Origin: a virus
Length of the DNA: 22,277 nt
Strand: one strand, 5' to 3'
Virus record (IMG/VR): IMGVR_UViG_3300021090_000113
Location: 1 to 22,277 of that record
In this document: one piece after another, positions 7,244 through 13,963 of the stretch
How the letters are laid out: each line of letters opens with the position of its first letter
Numbering within the stretch: the first letter of the stretch is position 1
The notes under the pieces: generated by a model
What the model was told of the DNA's origin: nothing
Databases searched by the model: none
What the model saw: only the letters and a program-made list of their open reading frames with translations
Translations under genes and position numbers: made by a program

Positions 7244-8497
7244 CTAACGCCCCTTCACGATCGCGCGCACGATGGCAAATGACACATCATCGACGCAGCG
7301 GACGTGCCACACGCGGTCGCGACTGCTGCCCATTCCGAGCCAGCGCTGTCGGGTCTGCCATTGGGCGACGCCCCCCAGCGACTCATTACGCCAGCTGGAC
7401 CAAGTCTTTCCGCCGTCATCGCTGACCCGCAACGACACGAACGCCTCGGACCCATCCGGCTTGCCGCCCCCGACCTTGCAATCGAGTTCGAAAGGCCCGA
7501 ACACGAGAGGCGCACCAGTCGGGTTGGCGTAGTGCGGGCTGATGCGATCGCGCACGAGCGGGTCGCCCGCGTTGGTGTTTGCTGTCGGGTCGAGCTCCCA
7601 CAGGTCGCCCGAGTCGCCGCCGACGATGTGCCGGCCGTAGCAGTAGGCGTGAAACTTCGCGCGGTGCCGCACGTGGGCTCCGAGTTCGAAATCGGTGCGC
7701 TCGTGCCACTCGGCCGATTTGGTGTCATAGACCCACGTGGACGCGAAGCCCGGCACGTTAAGCCAATAGAAACCATGCTCGCCCTCGGCCTGCGCGAAGG
7801 CAATCGTCTTGCTCATGTCCGCGCCGGCCCGGATCGCCTCGGCCAGCTTCTGGTTCAACGCGGTGTTGCTCACCGGCACGGGTTGATAGCCATTGCGCCG
7901 GTAGACACGCACGGCACCGTTAGCGTCTCGACCGAGCCAATAGAGCGAGCCGTTCAACGAGCGCGCCGTGAACGCGGCCAGGCACCCGACATCGCTGTCG
8001 GCGCCGTCGTTGTGCTCGAGCGGGAAGTCAGCCGCGCCGGTGTAGTTCCACGTCTCATTGGTCACCTCGCCGAGTAACACGGCCTCGCCGTGGTCGTCTA
8101 CCGGCGCAACGATGTCATCGGGGCTGCTCGATGCGGTCGCGAAGTCAAGGGCCGCGAGGTCGGCGGCATCTTCAAGCGCGCTGATGTAAAACTCACCGGT
8201 TTGCGGGTCGGCGAAGAGGAAAGAACCCTTGACGTAGCCCGCGCGGTTTGACCCCCGCCACCCCGGCGACGTGATGCGGGTGAGGACGTTCGTCGCCAGG
8301 TCGAGAACATACCCATTCGCTCCGTCCACAATCACCAGCTGCCGCGTGCCGAACGCGAAATCTACGTACCCCGTGCTGCTGGCAAGAGCGCCGAGCGTCG
8401 TGCGCACTCCGTCGCGTGCGATGAAATTCAGGGCGCCATCGAACACCCCGTACAGTGCGTTTTGCGATGGGTTCGCCCGGAGGCCTCGGCACTTCAT
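7244..8497 (-). CDS. gp10-like tail hub / DNA stabilisation protein, C-terminal part (split gene)
   Basis: A 417-aa ORF starting at ATG 8497, which overlaps the TGA of the glycosyltransferase ORF (ATGA). From its second residue on it reads like an intact P22 gp10-type packaged-DNA stabilisation protein: CRGLRANPSQNALYGVFDGA, TRQLVIVDGANGYVLDLAT, GEFYISALEDAADLAALDFA, NGSLYWLGRDANGAVRVYRR. Such beta-propeller-like proteins (about 470 aa in P22) form part of the tail hub that closes the portal. The usual N-terminal about 60 residues are missing here and are found instead at the start of the 9042-9596 ORF, about 920 bases upstream. The frame is open and coupled, with no sign of decay, so a functional split protein is more likely than a pseudogene. 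Stop TAG at 7244. Confidence 0.85.
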   Translation of the reverse strand: MKCRGLRANPSQNALYGVFDGALNFIARDGVRTTLGALASSTGYVDFAFGTRQLVIVDGANGYVLDLATNVLTRITSPGWRGSNRAGYVKGSFLFADPQTGEFYISALEDAADLAALDFATASSSPDDIVAPVDDHGEAVLLGEVTNETWNYTGAADFPLEHNDGADSDVGCLAAFTARSLNGSLYWLGRDANGAVRVYRRNGYQPVPVSNTALNQKLAEAIRAGADMSKTIAFAQAEGEHGFYWLNVPGFASTWVYDTKSAEWHERTDFELGAHVRHRAKFHAYCYGRHIVGGDSGDLWELDPTANTNAGDPLVRDRISPHYANPTGAPLVFGPFELDCKVGGGKPDGSEAFVSLRVSDDGGKTWSSWRNESLGGVAQWQTRQRWLGMGSSRDRVWHVRCVDDVSFAIVRAIVKGR

Positions 8498-9045
8498 GGG
8501 TTCGCCTTGCACCAGAGCAGCGCACGCATTTGACTGAGCGACGTGCTCGGCCAGTTGTGCATGCCGCTCGGGCGCTTGTTCCACACGTAGCCGATGCGCG
8601 GCACGTAGGCCGCGCCGCGCTTCGCAACCTGCCATGCAAGCATGATCTCGGGGCAGTAGTGGCCCCGTGGCAACTGCGCGACCGCGCGCCGAGCCTCGGC
8701 TGTCTCATACAACGCCAAGTGATGCACGAGTAGCGGGTCGGCCAAGTGCGCCGCCTGGCTATACGGCGCGCTCTTGCGCACCTCGACGCCGACAAGCTCA
8801 TCCGTGTAGGCCAGCGGCGCGGCCCGTGCCTTGCATTCGGCGAGCACGTCGAGATGACCCGCCGGGAGCGTGTCATCGTCGTCGAGGTAGAAGAAATGCG
8901 AGGTGCGCACGTCGAGCACAGCGTTGAATCGCGCAGCCTGAAGCTCGGCGGCGTTGCGGATCACCTGGCGGCGCACGAGCACCTCAAGACCCGGCCACGT
9001 GGTCCCGTAGCTGCCTGCGGTGAGCACGACCGCGGTGATGCTCAC
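8494..9045 (-). CDS. GT-A type glycosyltransferase inside the split gp10 region
   Basis: A 183-aa protein. The start is GTG 9045 (GTGA overlap with the gp10 N-terminal ORF); the frame is open upstream but out of coding context. It begins ITAVVLTAGSYGTTWPGLEV, an N-terminal beta strand typical of family-2-like glycosyltransferases. Residues 51-61 read FFYLDDDDTLP, the metal/nucleotide-sugar binding DxD-type motif, followed by a C-terminal half with LPRGHYCPEIMLAWQVAKRG and YVWNKRPSGMHNWPSTSLSQ. It is shorter than most GT2 enzymes (about 230 aa or more) but carries the core fold. The acceptor could be host surface glycan, a virion protein or a nucleotide; nothing here decides. Its stop overlaps the gp10 C-terminal ORF. 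Family call good, substrate unknown. Confidence 0.75.
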   Translation of the reverse strand: MSITAVVLTAGSYGTTWPGLEVLVRRQVIRNAAELQAARFNAVLDVRTSHFFYLDDDDTLPAGHLDVLAECKARAAPLAYTDELVGVEVRKSAPYSQAAHLADPLLVHHLALYETAEARRAVAQLPRGHYCPEIMLAWQVAKRGAAYVPRIGYVWNKRPSGMHNWPSTSLSQMRALLWCKANP

Positions 9046-9596
9046 GGCACCGGCCCCCAGGCCATCTCGTTGTATGAAGTCGGCCCCGATGACACCTCGA
9101 TCTCGTTGCCGATTGGCACGCCGTCGAGAGTTGCCGAAATCGTCAGCAGGCCAGCCGACGTGATCGGCGGGAAGTCGAAATTCGACCAGGTGACCGTCAC
9201 GACCCCGCCCGCCCCGGGCGTGAGTGTCGGAGATGCGTCGCCCCCGGTCGGTGCCCACACACTCGACCACACAACGGCGCCAGCCGTGTAGCCGACGACC
9301 CCTGCGTACATGAAGTCATCGATCTGGATCCGCGGCAGCAGCGACTGGCGCCAATCGCCCACCCCCGCGTTAGCCTGCGCTGCCACACCGCCCGGGTCGA
9401 TCACCGACTCGAGCCAGCCGATCGCAGCCACCGGGGCGGGTTCCCCGCTGAACAGCACCAGCCCCGGCGCCGACACGAGGTGCGCCTCCGACTTCTCGCC
9501 GACCTGCTCGGCCGCGACCGGGTACATGTTGATCGACCGCTGCAGGTCGACCCGGTCGAGCGCCAGCGGGTGCGAGGGGCCGACGAACGGGACCAT
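9042..9596 (-). CDS. gp10-like N-terminal segment fused to a beta-rich domain
   Basis: A 184-aa ORF starting at ATG 9596, three bases after the gp4-like stop. Residues 1-50 match the N-terminus of P22 gp10-type proteins: VPFVGPSHPLALDRVDLQRS, then INMYPVAAE and VSAPGLVLFS. After about residue 60 the family pattern stops. Residues 61-184 are unrelated: WLESVIDPGGVAAQANAGVG, a DDFMYAGVVGYTAGAVVW segment, then a Thr/Gly/Val-rich beta-sandwich-like part ending SYNEMAWGPVP. The expected continuation appears at the start of the 7244-8497 ORF. The ORF therefore looks like the left half of a gp10 gene broken by an insertion that brought this beta domain and the glycosyltransferase. Whether the halves reassemble in the virion is unknown. 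Confidence 0.75.
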   Translation of the reverse strand: MVPFVGPSHPLALDRVDLQRSINMYPVAAEQVGEKSEAHLVSAPGLVLFSGEPAPVAAIGWLESVIDPGGVAAQANAGVGDWRQSLLPRIQIDDFMYAGVVGYTAGAVVWSSVWAPTGGDASPTLTPGAGGVVTVTWSNFDFPPITSAGLLTISATLDGVPIGNEIEVSSGPTSYNEMAWGPVP

Positions 9597-9599
9597 GTG

Positions 9600-10289
9600 T
9601 CAGCCGGCCGGGAACGCGGCTTCCGCGTCGATGCGGAGCACCCCTATGTCCAGTTGAGGCACCGTGTGATTGCTGCGCTCCACGATGCGCTGCGCGCGCT
9701 TCACAAGTCGCCCCACGCTGTCGCGCAGCGCCACCTCGTACAGCGCCGCGATTCGCTCCGACAGCAGCAAACCGAGTAAATCCTCATAACCGTCTGGCAA
9801 GTCCTGCGTCGTCGTGGCTGTCGCGTAGGCGGCCACTGACTGCAGCGTGACCAGGTGCAGGTCGCATGTGCCCTTCGGCCACACGAACAGATTGCCGGTC
9901 GGGTTGCCCCCATCGAAGAAGCACACCGCGGGCCAGGTCGCCGTGGTGTCCTTCAGCACGATCCGGTTGAATTCCTCGCGCGTCACCGGCAGCACGGGGT
10001 AGTCCTGCTGGCCGACCCGCGCGAATGTCTCGCGCTCGATCTTGAACGGGCGGGCGATGTCGATCTGCGCCCCGGGCCCGAGCGTGCGAGACGCCTGGCC
10101 GGCGAGAGGCACGACCGTTTCGAGCTTGGTGTAGCTGTAGGGCGGAACGAGGTTCAGTTGCGAGACAAGCAACTGCAGTTCCTTGAGCCCATCGGCGAGG
10201 TAGTCACCCTGCAGCGTTTGCCCGAGGGCCAGCAATCCAGCGTAGCGGAAGCCGCGCCGGATGACCGCGCTGGCCATCACTGCGGTCAC
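9600..10289 (-). CDS. gp4-like tail accessory / head completion protein
   Basis: A 229-aa protein starting at GTG 10289 (GTGA overlap with the 78-aa ORF upstream); ATG 10277 is an alternative. Family features: RRGFRYAGLLALGQTLQGDY near the N-terminus and YLADGLKELQLLVSQLN, matching the 'A.R..G.LA.G......(D/E)AL..L...L..' start of P22 gp4-type adaptors. Also LFVWPKGTCDLHLVTL and DLPDGYEDLLGLLLSERIAA, typical of the C-terminal half ('LP..Y...L...LA..LA..Y'). P22 gp4 is 166 aa and binds the portal as the first ring of the tail neck; this protein is longer. It directly precedes the gp10-like gene, as in P22. Confidence 0.8.
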   Translation of the reverse strand: MTAVMASAVIRRGFRYAGLLALGQTLQGDYLADGLKELQLLVSQLNLVPPYSYTKLETVVPLAGQASRTLGPGAQIDIARPFKIERETFARVGQQDYPVLPVTREEFNRIVLKDTTATWPAVCFFDGGNPTGNLFVWPKGTCDLHLVTLQSVAAYATATTTQDLPDGYEDLLGLLLSERIAALYEVALRDSVGRLVKRAQRIVERSNHTVPQLDIGVLRIDAEAAFPAG

Positions 10290-10522
10290 TTGCGGCCCTT
10301 CCCGGCGGGCTTGACCGCCGCGGCGGCCTGCTCGAATGCAGCGTGCGCGGCCACATCGGGGGCGGTCGTGCCGGCGACGCCGGACACCTTGGACTCCCAA
10401 CGTGCGAACCCGTCGCCCATGGCAGCGAGTTCGGCGTCGGCGTCGAGCACGGTGCGCTGATCGCCGACGGCACCGCTCAGCACGGCATTCCGGTACAGCA
10501 TGGCGGGGTAGGTTTGCATCAT
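10286..10522 (-). CDS. Small phage protein between coat and gp4-like genes
   Basis: A 78-aa protein (77 if the second of two adjacent ATGs is used). An AAGGA Shine-Dalgarno lies a few bases before the ATGATG start. It begins MMQTYPAMLYRNAVLSGAVG, a 'YP.MLY' opening seen in small podoviral proteins next to coat and gp4 genes. It ends with an Ala-rich helix and a basic tail (KPAGKGRK). It is the first gene after the intrinsic terminator that follows coat and overlaps the gp4-like gene by 4 nt. Function unknown; possibly a head-completion or assembly factor by position. Confidence 0.7.
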   Translation of the reverse strand: MMQTYPAMLYRNAVLSGAVGDQRTVLDADAELAAMGDGFARWESKVSGVAGTTAPDVAAHAAFEQAAAAVKPAGKGRK

Positions 10523-10533
10523 GGTCCTTGTTG

Positions 10534-10569
10534 AAAAGAGGGCCGCCGACCCTTGCGAGCGGCGGCCCT
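10534..10569 (-). terminator. Intrinsic terminator after the coat gene
   Basis: A perfect 10-bp inverted repeat (AGGGCCGCCG at 10539-10548 and CGGCGGCCCT at 10560-10569) with an 11-nt loop. In the minus-strand transcript the hairpin is followed directly by CTTTTC. It starts 24 bases after the coat stop codon. A strong GC stem with only four Us suggests partial termination, allowing coat to be made in excess over the tail genes downstream. Seen directly; strength is inference. Confidence 0.8.
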
Positions 10570-10592
10570 GAGTCGCTGGCAACTGCGGGCCG

Positions 10593-11954
10593 TCAGCGGT
10601 ACATCCCGCACGCCCACTCGGGGCGCACACCGGCGAGCGTGCACAGCACGTCGATCCGGGTCGATTCGGAGTCGGCCGCGCCGTCACCGAACGTCATCAC
10701 GCGCATGCTGAAGCCCTTTGCGTTGTACGTGTAGCCCTCGCACGAGGCGAGCACCGGCAGCGGACGCATCGCGATCGTGAACGCATCGCGGTGATACATC
10801 AGGTCGCGCGAGTAGGTCGTCGAGAGACTGCCCGAGAACGTGATGGCCGCAGCGTCGGCGGGAACCGCGCTGACTGTCTTGTTCGGCATCGTCGCGGTGA
10901 TCGCCGGGTAGAACAAAAGCGAGGTCGTGGTCGAGCCCGCGAGCACCGTGAACTGCTTCAGATCACCCGCGGCCGTGCCGTAGCCGACACCCGTCAGCGA
11001 GTGCACGTCATGCACCCCGGCGATGGTGAACGTCATGCCCGCCACCGGCGCCGCCGTCAGGCCACTCACCACGAGCGCCGCACCCGACTGCGCGGCGCCG
11101 TTCACCGCTCCGACCACATCGGCCGAGTTCGCCACGGCCGGACCGTTGACGATTTCGAAGAACTCGGCGCCCTGCGCGTAGCCGACGTAGCCCTCGCGGT
11201 ATTGCTTGCTGATTTCCGCGTTCGGGTTGAACAGCGCCCGGTCGCCGGTCACCAGGCCGGCATTCGTCGAGGTGTCGATCAGCGCACAACGGTCCTTCAT
11301 CGGCGTCAACGAGCGTTGCAGCTTGCTGCGGGCCGCCGCGAACACTGACATTGCCGTGATGGGCGTACCCGGAGTGCCGACGAAATTGGGCGTCAGCCGC
11401 ATCGCCCGGAGGAGCATGTCCGCTTCGACCGTGGCCGCCAGGCTGGCGATTTTAGGGCGCAAGAAACGGTCCACCCAATCCGATTTGGCATCCGGCACGT
11501 TGAAGACCTTTTCAAACGCGCTGATGTTCAGCACGACGTGCTTCTGGTCCGTCGCCTTGACAAACGTCACCGGCACCGTGCGCTCGACGGTATCCTCGCC
11601 CGCGCCGCCCTCGGCGAACGTCGATCCTGTGTAGACCGTGGCCGTTGGCGGCACCACGATTTCGATCGTCGGACCCTTCTTATACTGCCCGTCCTGACCC
11701 TTGAAATCCTCTTCGCGGGCCCGGTTGCAGTGGTTGATAAGGGGTGCTGACTCTTCGAAGATGGCTGCGGCCTCGCGGGCGAGCATCTGGTGCACCTCGA
11801 GGTTGTTGACCCCGAGGACGAGGCCGCCGCGGGCCATGTAGGCGAACAACGCGGCGTGCGCGCGTTCGGCGGCACCCCACAGGAACCCGCGCACGGCGGG
11901 GACGGACAGCAGCGCCACGAGGGCGAGCGTGGTGAACAGGAGAATGGTTTTCAT
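10593..11954 (-). CDS. Major capsid (coat) protein, P22 type
   Basis: A 453-aa protein. Family features: an N-terminal arm and helix NNLEVHQMLAREAAAIFEES, then GPTIEIVVPPTATVYTGSTF, KPKIASL-like helix 'RFLRPKIASLAATVEADML', SLTPMKDRCALIDTSTNAGL, FNPNAEISKQYREGYVGYAQ, and a C-terminus with DLMYHRDAFTIAMRPLPVLA. These match the HK97-fold coat of P22-like phages (430 aa in P22), including the inserted beta domain at about 265-365. Unusual is the first about 48 residues: MKTILLFTTLALVALLSVPA is signal-peptide-like and is followed by LFAYMARGGLVLGV, a motif shared with scaffold. ATG 11954 lies 1 base past the scaffold stop, with a poor Shine-Dalgarno; ATG at residue 40 is an alternative start giving a normal-length coat. 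Confidence 0.88.
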   Translation of the reverse strand: MKTILLFTTLALVALLSVPAVRGFLWGAAERAHAALFAYMARGGLVLGVNNLEVHQMLAREAAAIFEESAPLINHCNRAREEDFKGQDGQYKKGPTIEIVVPPTATVYTGSTFAEGGAGEDTVERTVPVTFVKATDQKHVVLNISAFEKVFNVPDAKSDWVDRFLRPKIASLAATVEADMLLRAMRLTPNFVGTPGTPITAMSVFAAARSKLQRSLTPMKDRCALIDTSTNAGLVTGDRALFNPNAEISKQYREGYVGYAQGAEFFEIVNGPAVANSADVVGAVNGAAQSGAALVVSGLTAAPVAGMTFTIAGVHDVHSLTGVGYGTAAGDLKQFTVLAGSTTTSLLFYPAITATMPNKTVSAVPADAAAITFSGSLSTTYSRDLMYHRDAFTIAMRPLPVLASCEGYTYNAKGFSMRVMTFGDGAADSESTRIDVLCTLAGVRPEWACGMYR

Positions 11955-11955
11955 G

Positions 11956-12798
11956 TCAGGCTCGTTTGAACCGCTGCGAACGCCATTCCTCGTCGGTCAT
12001 GGCCTTCTCCGCTTTGTCGGAGTTGCCACGCCCGCCGAGCGGCTCGAGCGGTTTGGGGGCATTGGAGGGTTTGGGCGGGGCCTTCCCGAGTTCGATGCGA
12101 ATCTCGGCCAGGCGCGCCCCGAGGCGTGCGCCGCGTAGCCCTTGCAACGATTCGGCCACATCGGGCGTTTGCGCGATGTGGTGCAGCAACGCAGCCGGGT
12201 CTTTGCTGTCGAGCACCGCCTCGATGAATTCCGTGGGTTGGCCGGTGCGCGCATCGACGAACGGAAGATCGTTCGCCAGGTCGAGCACGGTGTCACGGAA
12301 TTTCGTATCGATTTTCTTTCCGGCCTCGAGCATGCGAGAGGTGCGGTCGGCGATGTCTCGTCGGCGCAGTTTCTCGTCTGCCAATTGGTCGGCGCGGGCC
12401 TCGACATCGACGCGGGGTGCGTCGTCCTCGTCATCGTCACTGTCGTCGTTGGCGCGGGGAACGCCTTGCGGTTTTCCTGTCGCCTGCGCCCGGGTCTGTG
12501 CGATCTCGGCCATTGCGTCGTGATACGCCTTGGTCCGACGACCGAAACGGCGCTCGAGCTTGGCCTTGTCCTTGCGGAGCAATTCCAGTTCGATGTCGCG
12601 AGGGTCGCGCGTGTCGGGGGCAGGTAGCAGCGGGTCGGCGTTGCCGCTCGCGTCACCCGCTGCGCCGGTGTCGGCTGGCGCTGCGGACGTAGGGGCCGCC
12701 GGGTCGCCGCTCGCCGGGTCGCCGGGGTCGGCCACGCACAGCACGAGGCCGAGGCGAGCGAGGTAGGCGAACAGCAAGCGGGCGATACGGTCTTTCAT
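11956..12798 (-). CDS. Scaffold protein
   Basis: A 280-aa, highly charged protein directly before coat, the position of the P22 scaffold gene. ATG 12798 is preceded by GGAA at a seven-base spacing. After an N-terminal LFAYLARLGLVLCV segment (9-22) comes a Pro/Ala/Gly/Asp linker, a charged helix (LRKDKAKLERRFGRRTKAYH), an acidic stretch (SDDDEDD), a helical middle (ADQLADEKLRRRDIADRTSR) and a basic C-terminal end (MTDEEWRSQRFKRA). An acidic middle and a short basic C-terminal helix are typical of scaffolds, the latter binding coat during procapsid assembly. Sequence is not closely P22-like; the call rests on layout and location. Confidence 0.8.
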   Translation of the reverse strand: MKDRIARLLFAYLARLGLVLCVADPGDPASGDPAAPTSAAPADTGAAGDASGNADPLLPAPDTRDPRDIELELLRKDKAKLERRFGRRTKAYHDAMAEIAQTRAQATGKPQGVPRANDDSDDDEDDAPRVDVEARADQLADEKLRRRDIADRTSRMLEAGKKIDTKFRDTVLDLANDLPFVDARTGQPTEFIEAVLDSKDPAALLHHIAQTPDVAESLQGLRGARLGARLAEIRIELGKAPPKPSNAPKPLEPLGGRGNSDKAEKAMTDEEWRSQRFKRA

Positions 12799-12830
12799 GG
12801 GGTGATTCCATGGCGCCCGGGTTTGGGCAC

Positions 12831-12867
12831 CGATAGTTTCACACTATTTTGACTGTTCCGTCAATAG
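12831..12867 (-). promoter_or_regulatory. 37-bp three-hexamer element, copy C (before scaffold)
   Basis: On the plus strand CGATAG, 7 bases, CTATTT, 12 bases, CAATAG; read along transcription it is CTATTG-N12-AAATAG-N7-CTATCG. The spacing is identical in the two other copies. It lies 7 bases after the stop of the 153-aa gene and 32 bases before the scaffold ATG. Extra complementarity is present: GAC (12851-12853) with GTC (12860-12862), and ATAGT (12833-12837) with ACTAT (12843-12847). It may be an operator, a promoter for a non-standard polymerase, or an RNA hairpin. No good sigma-70 -10 box is found at 17 bases from the TTGACG. Confidence 0.7.
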
Positions 12868-12874
12868 CGTTTGG

Positions 12875-13336
12875 CTACCCCCGCCGACCGATCAACCACA
12901 CTTTGAGCCCGGCGCCCGCGATGGTGCTGCCCACCGCGTCGATGTCGATCGTGATTTCGGCATCATCAGCAAGGGCCGCGTCACTGATGACCGGCGGTGC
13001 CGCCGCGGTCGTGCTGGTCTTCTCTGTGGCGTCGATTGAAATTGGCGTGCTCAGCACCGACGCCCCCGCCTCATTCACGTCCACGACAATCGCCGCACCG
13101 GTGGGCGCCACCGTGACGGCGGCGCGCACCTCGTCAAGAACGAACGCGAACGGCACGCGGAACGCGTACTTCCCGACGCCCGCCGTCAGCGGCGTTGATT
13201 CGTCGCCGATGAAGCAAGGCAGCGCTACGCGCACAAGCTCATTCACCGCCCCGCGTTTGAGCGCCCCGCCCTGCACGATCAGCGCGGTGTCCGCGTCGGC
13301 CGGAGTGACCAGGGGGTAGAGGGTGACGGCGCCCAT
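12875..13336 (-). CDS. Beta-rich virion-type protein (head fibre or decoration-like)
   Basis: A 153-aa protein with ATG at 13336, four bases after the 52-aa ORF stop and preceded by AGGG. The core KYAFRVPFAFVLDEVRAAVT and PTGAAIVVDVNEAGASVLST, followed by SIDATEKTSTTAA and a C-terminal DDAEITIDIDAVGSTIAGAG stretch, is a recurrent small-protein type in phage genomes ('Y.FRVP.AF.L..VRA.V..APTG....VD(I/V)NE.G.S(I/V)LST'). It reads as a compact beta sandwich that could decorate a head or fibre. No catalytic motif is seen. It lies just before the scaffold gene, separated by element C. Confidence 0.65.
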   Translation of the reverse strand: MGAVTLYPLVTPADADTALIVQGGALKRGAVNELVRVALPCFIGDESTPLTAGVGKYAFRVPFAFVLDEVRAAVTVAPTGAAIVVDVNEAGASVLSTPISIDATEKTSTTAAAPPVISDAALADDAEITIDIDAVGSTIAGAGLKVWLIGRRG

Positions 13337-13340
13337 TACC

Positions 13341-13499
13341 CTACGCGTCCGTCAACAGAGCGCCGGCCTCATCGAACAGCAGCGCCCCCGACTCATCGCA
13401 CAGCAGTTCGGCCGTGCGTAGCGAGTTGCCCGACCTGACGACCATTCCATCCGGCCAGCGCAGCAACGACCCGACGAACGCCCACAGTGTTTGTAGCAT
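13341..13499 (-). CDS. 52-aa small phage protein with C-terminal LL.DE.GALL repeat
   Basis: ATG at 13499 overlaps the TGA of the exported-protein gene (ATGA); the longer upstream frame is antisense-like and not used. The sequence begins MLQTLWAFVGSLLRWPDGMV and ends with two near-copies, LLCDESGALL and LLFDEAGALL, then TDA. Coupling on both sides argues that it is translated. The duplicated short acidic-hydrophobic motif suggests a beta-hairpin repeat. Function unknown. Confidence 0.6.
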   Translation of the reverse strand: MLQTLWAFVGSLLRWPDGMVVRSGNSLRTAELLCDESGALLFDEAGALLTDA

Positions 13500-13924
13500 C
13501 ACGGGTGCGCCAGGAACAGCGCCACGCAACGCGGTGAGTCTGGCACCGTCACGTGCCGTTTGTAGCTGGCGCTCCACGCGGCGGGCGGGTCCGCCGCGAG
13601 TCGCACCGTGTCGACCCGATCGCCGAGGCGCCGCAGGTCAATCACGGCCCACGATGCTTCGAGACAGTGCCGCGTACGCACCGGCGTCACCCCGGGCTGC
13701 AGCGCGTAGCAGTTCCACAGCACCCACGGGCCCGCGGGGTCAACGATCGAGTAATGCGTGACGGCCCCGACGAACTGTGGCGAATCTTCGAACGGGGCGC
13801 AGCGTGGCATCTGTGCCGCCGTGGGCGTGGCCGCGACCGCGGGCGGGACGGCGCAGAACGCGACGAGTACGGCCGCGATGAGCAAACGAGCGATGAGGCC
13901 GCCGAGGGCGTCGATGGTGCGCAT
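13499..13924 (-). CDS. Exported four-cysteine protein of unknown function
   Basis: A 141-aa protein with ATG 13924. The N-terminus shows a signal peptide: MRTIDALGGLIARLLIAAVL, hydrophobic to about residue 28, then AVPPAVAA with a good AVA-A cleavage site near residue 31. There is no lipobox: the C24 in VAFC sits inside the hydrophobic core with F before it. The mature part has cysteines at 42, 72, 87 and 133, an even number that could form two disulfides in the periplasm. No known domain is recognised. It lies between structural genes, where a secreted host-interacting protein (superinfection exclusion, receptor masking) or cargo gene could sit; this is inference. No clear Shine-Dalgarno; element B ends two bases before the ATG. 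Confidence 0.65.
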   Translation of the reverse strand: MRTIDALGGLIARLLIAAVLVAFCAVPPAVAATPTAAQMPRCAPFEDSPQFVGAVTHYSIVDPAGPWVLWNCYALQPGVTPVRTRHCLEASWAVIDLRRLGDRVDTVRLAADPPAAWSASYKRHVTVPDSPRCVALFLAHP

Positions 13925-13926
13925 GT

Positions 13927-13963
13927 CGATAGTGTCGGCCTATTGAACCGCAGCCGTCAATAG
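13927..13963 (-). promoter_or_regulatory. 37-bp three-hexamer element, copy B (before exported protein)
   Basis: On the plus strand CGATAG, 7 bases, CTATTG, 12 bases, CAATAG, with exactly the spacing of copies A and C. It overlaps the last codons and stop of the LamG gene (TAG at 13942-13940) and ends two bases before the ATG of the exported-protein gene. In the transcript CUAUUG and CAAUAG form a perfect 6-bp pairing across 12 bases. It shares the 11-mer CGTCAATAGCG (plus strand) with the other copy regions. Confidence 0.68.

Noticed and set aside
7244-9596. gp10 split as a simple sequencing frameshift
   Set aside because: The halves are about 920 bases apart and the intervening DNA encodes a complete glycosyltransferase with coupled starts and stops, which a single-base error cannot explain.
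12831-12869. Sigma-70 promoter from the TTGACG in element C
   Set aside because: No acceptable -10 box occurs 16-18 bases downstream, and the same TTGACG in the other copies also lacks one. It is better treated as part of the repeated element.
12831-13963. T7-like phage RNA polymerase promoters from the ACTATCG endings (CACTATCGA, AACTATCGG)
   Set aside because: Only the short CACTAT-like core is shared in two copies, copy A does not keep it, and no single-subunit polymerase gene is in the window. Kept only as an open option in the element finding.
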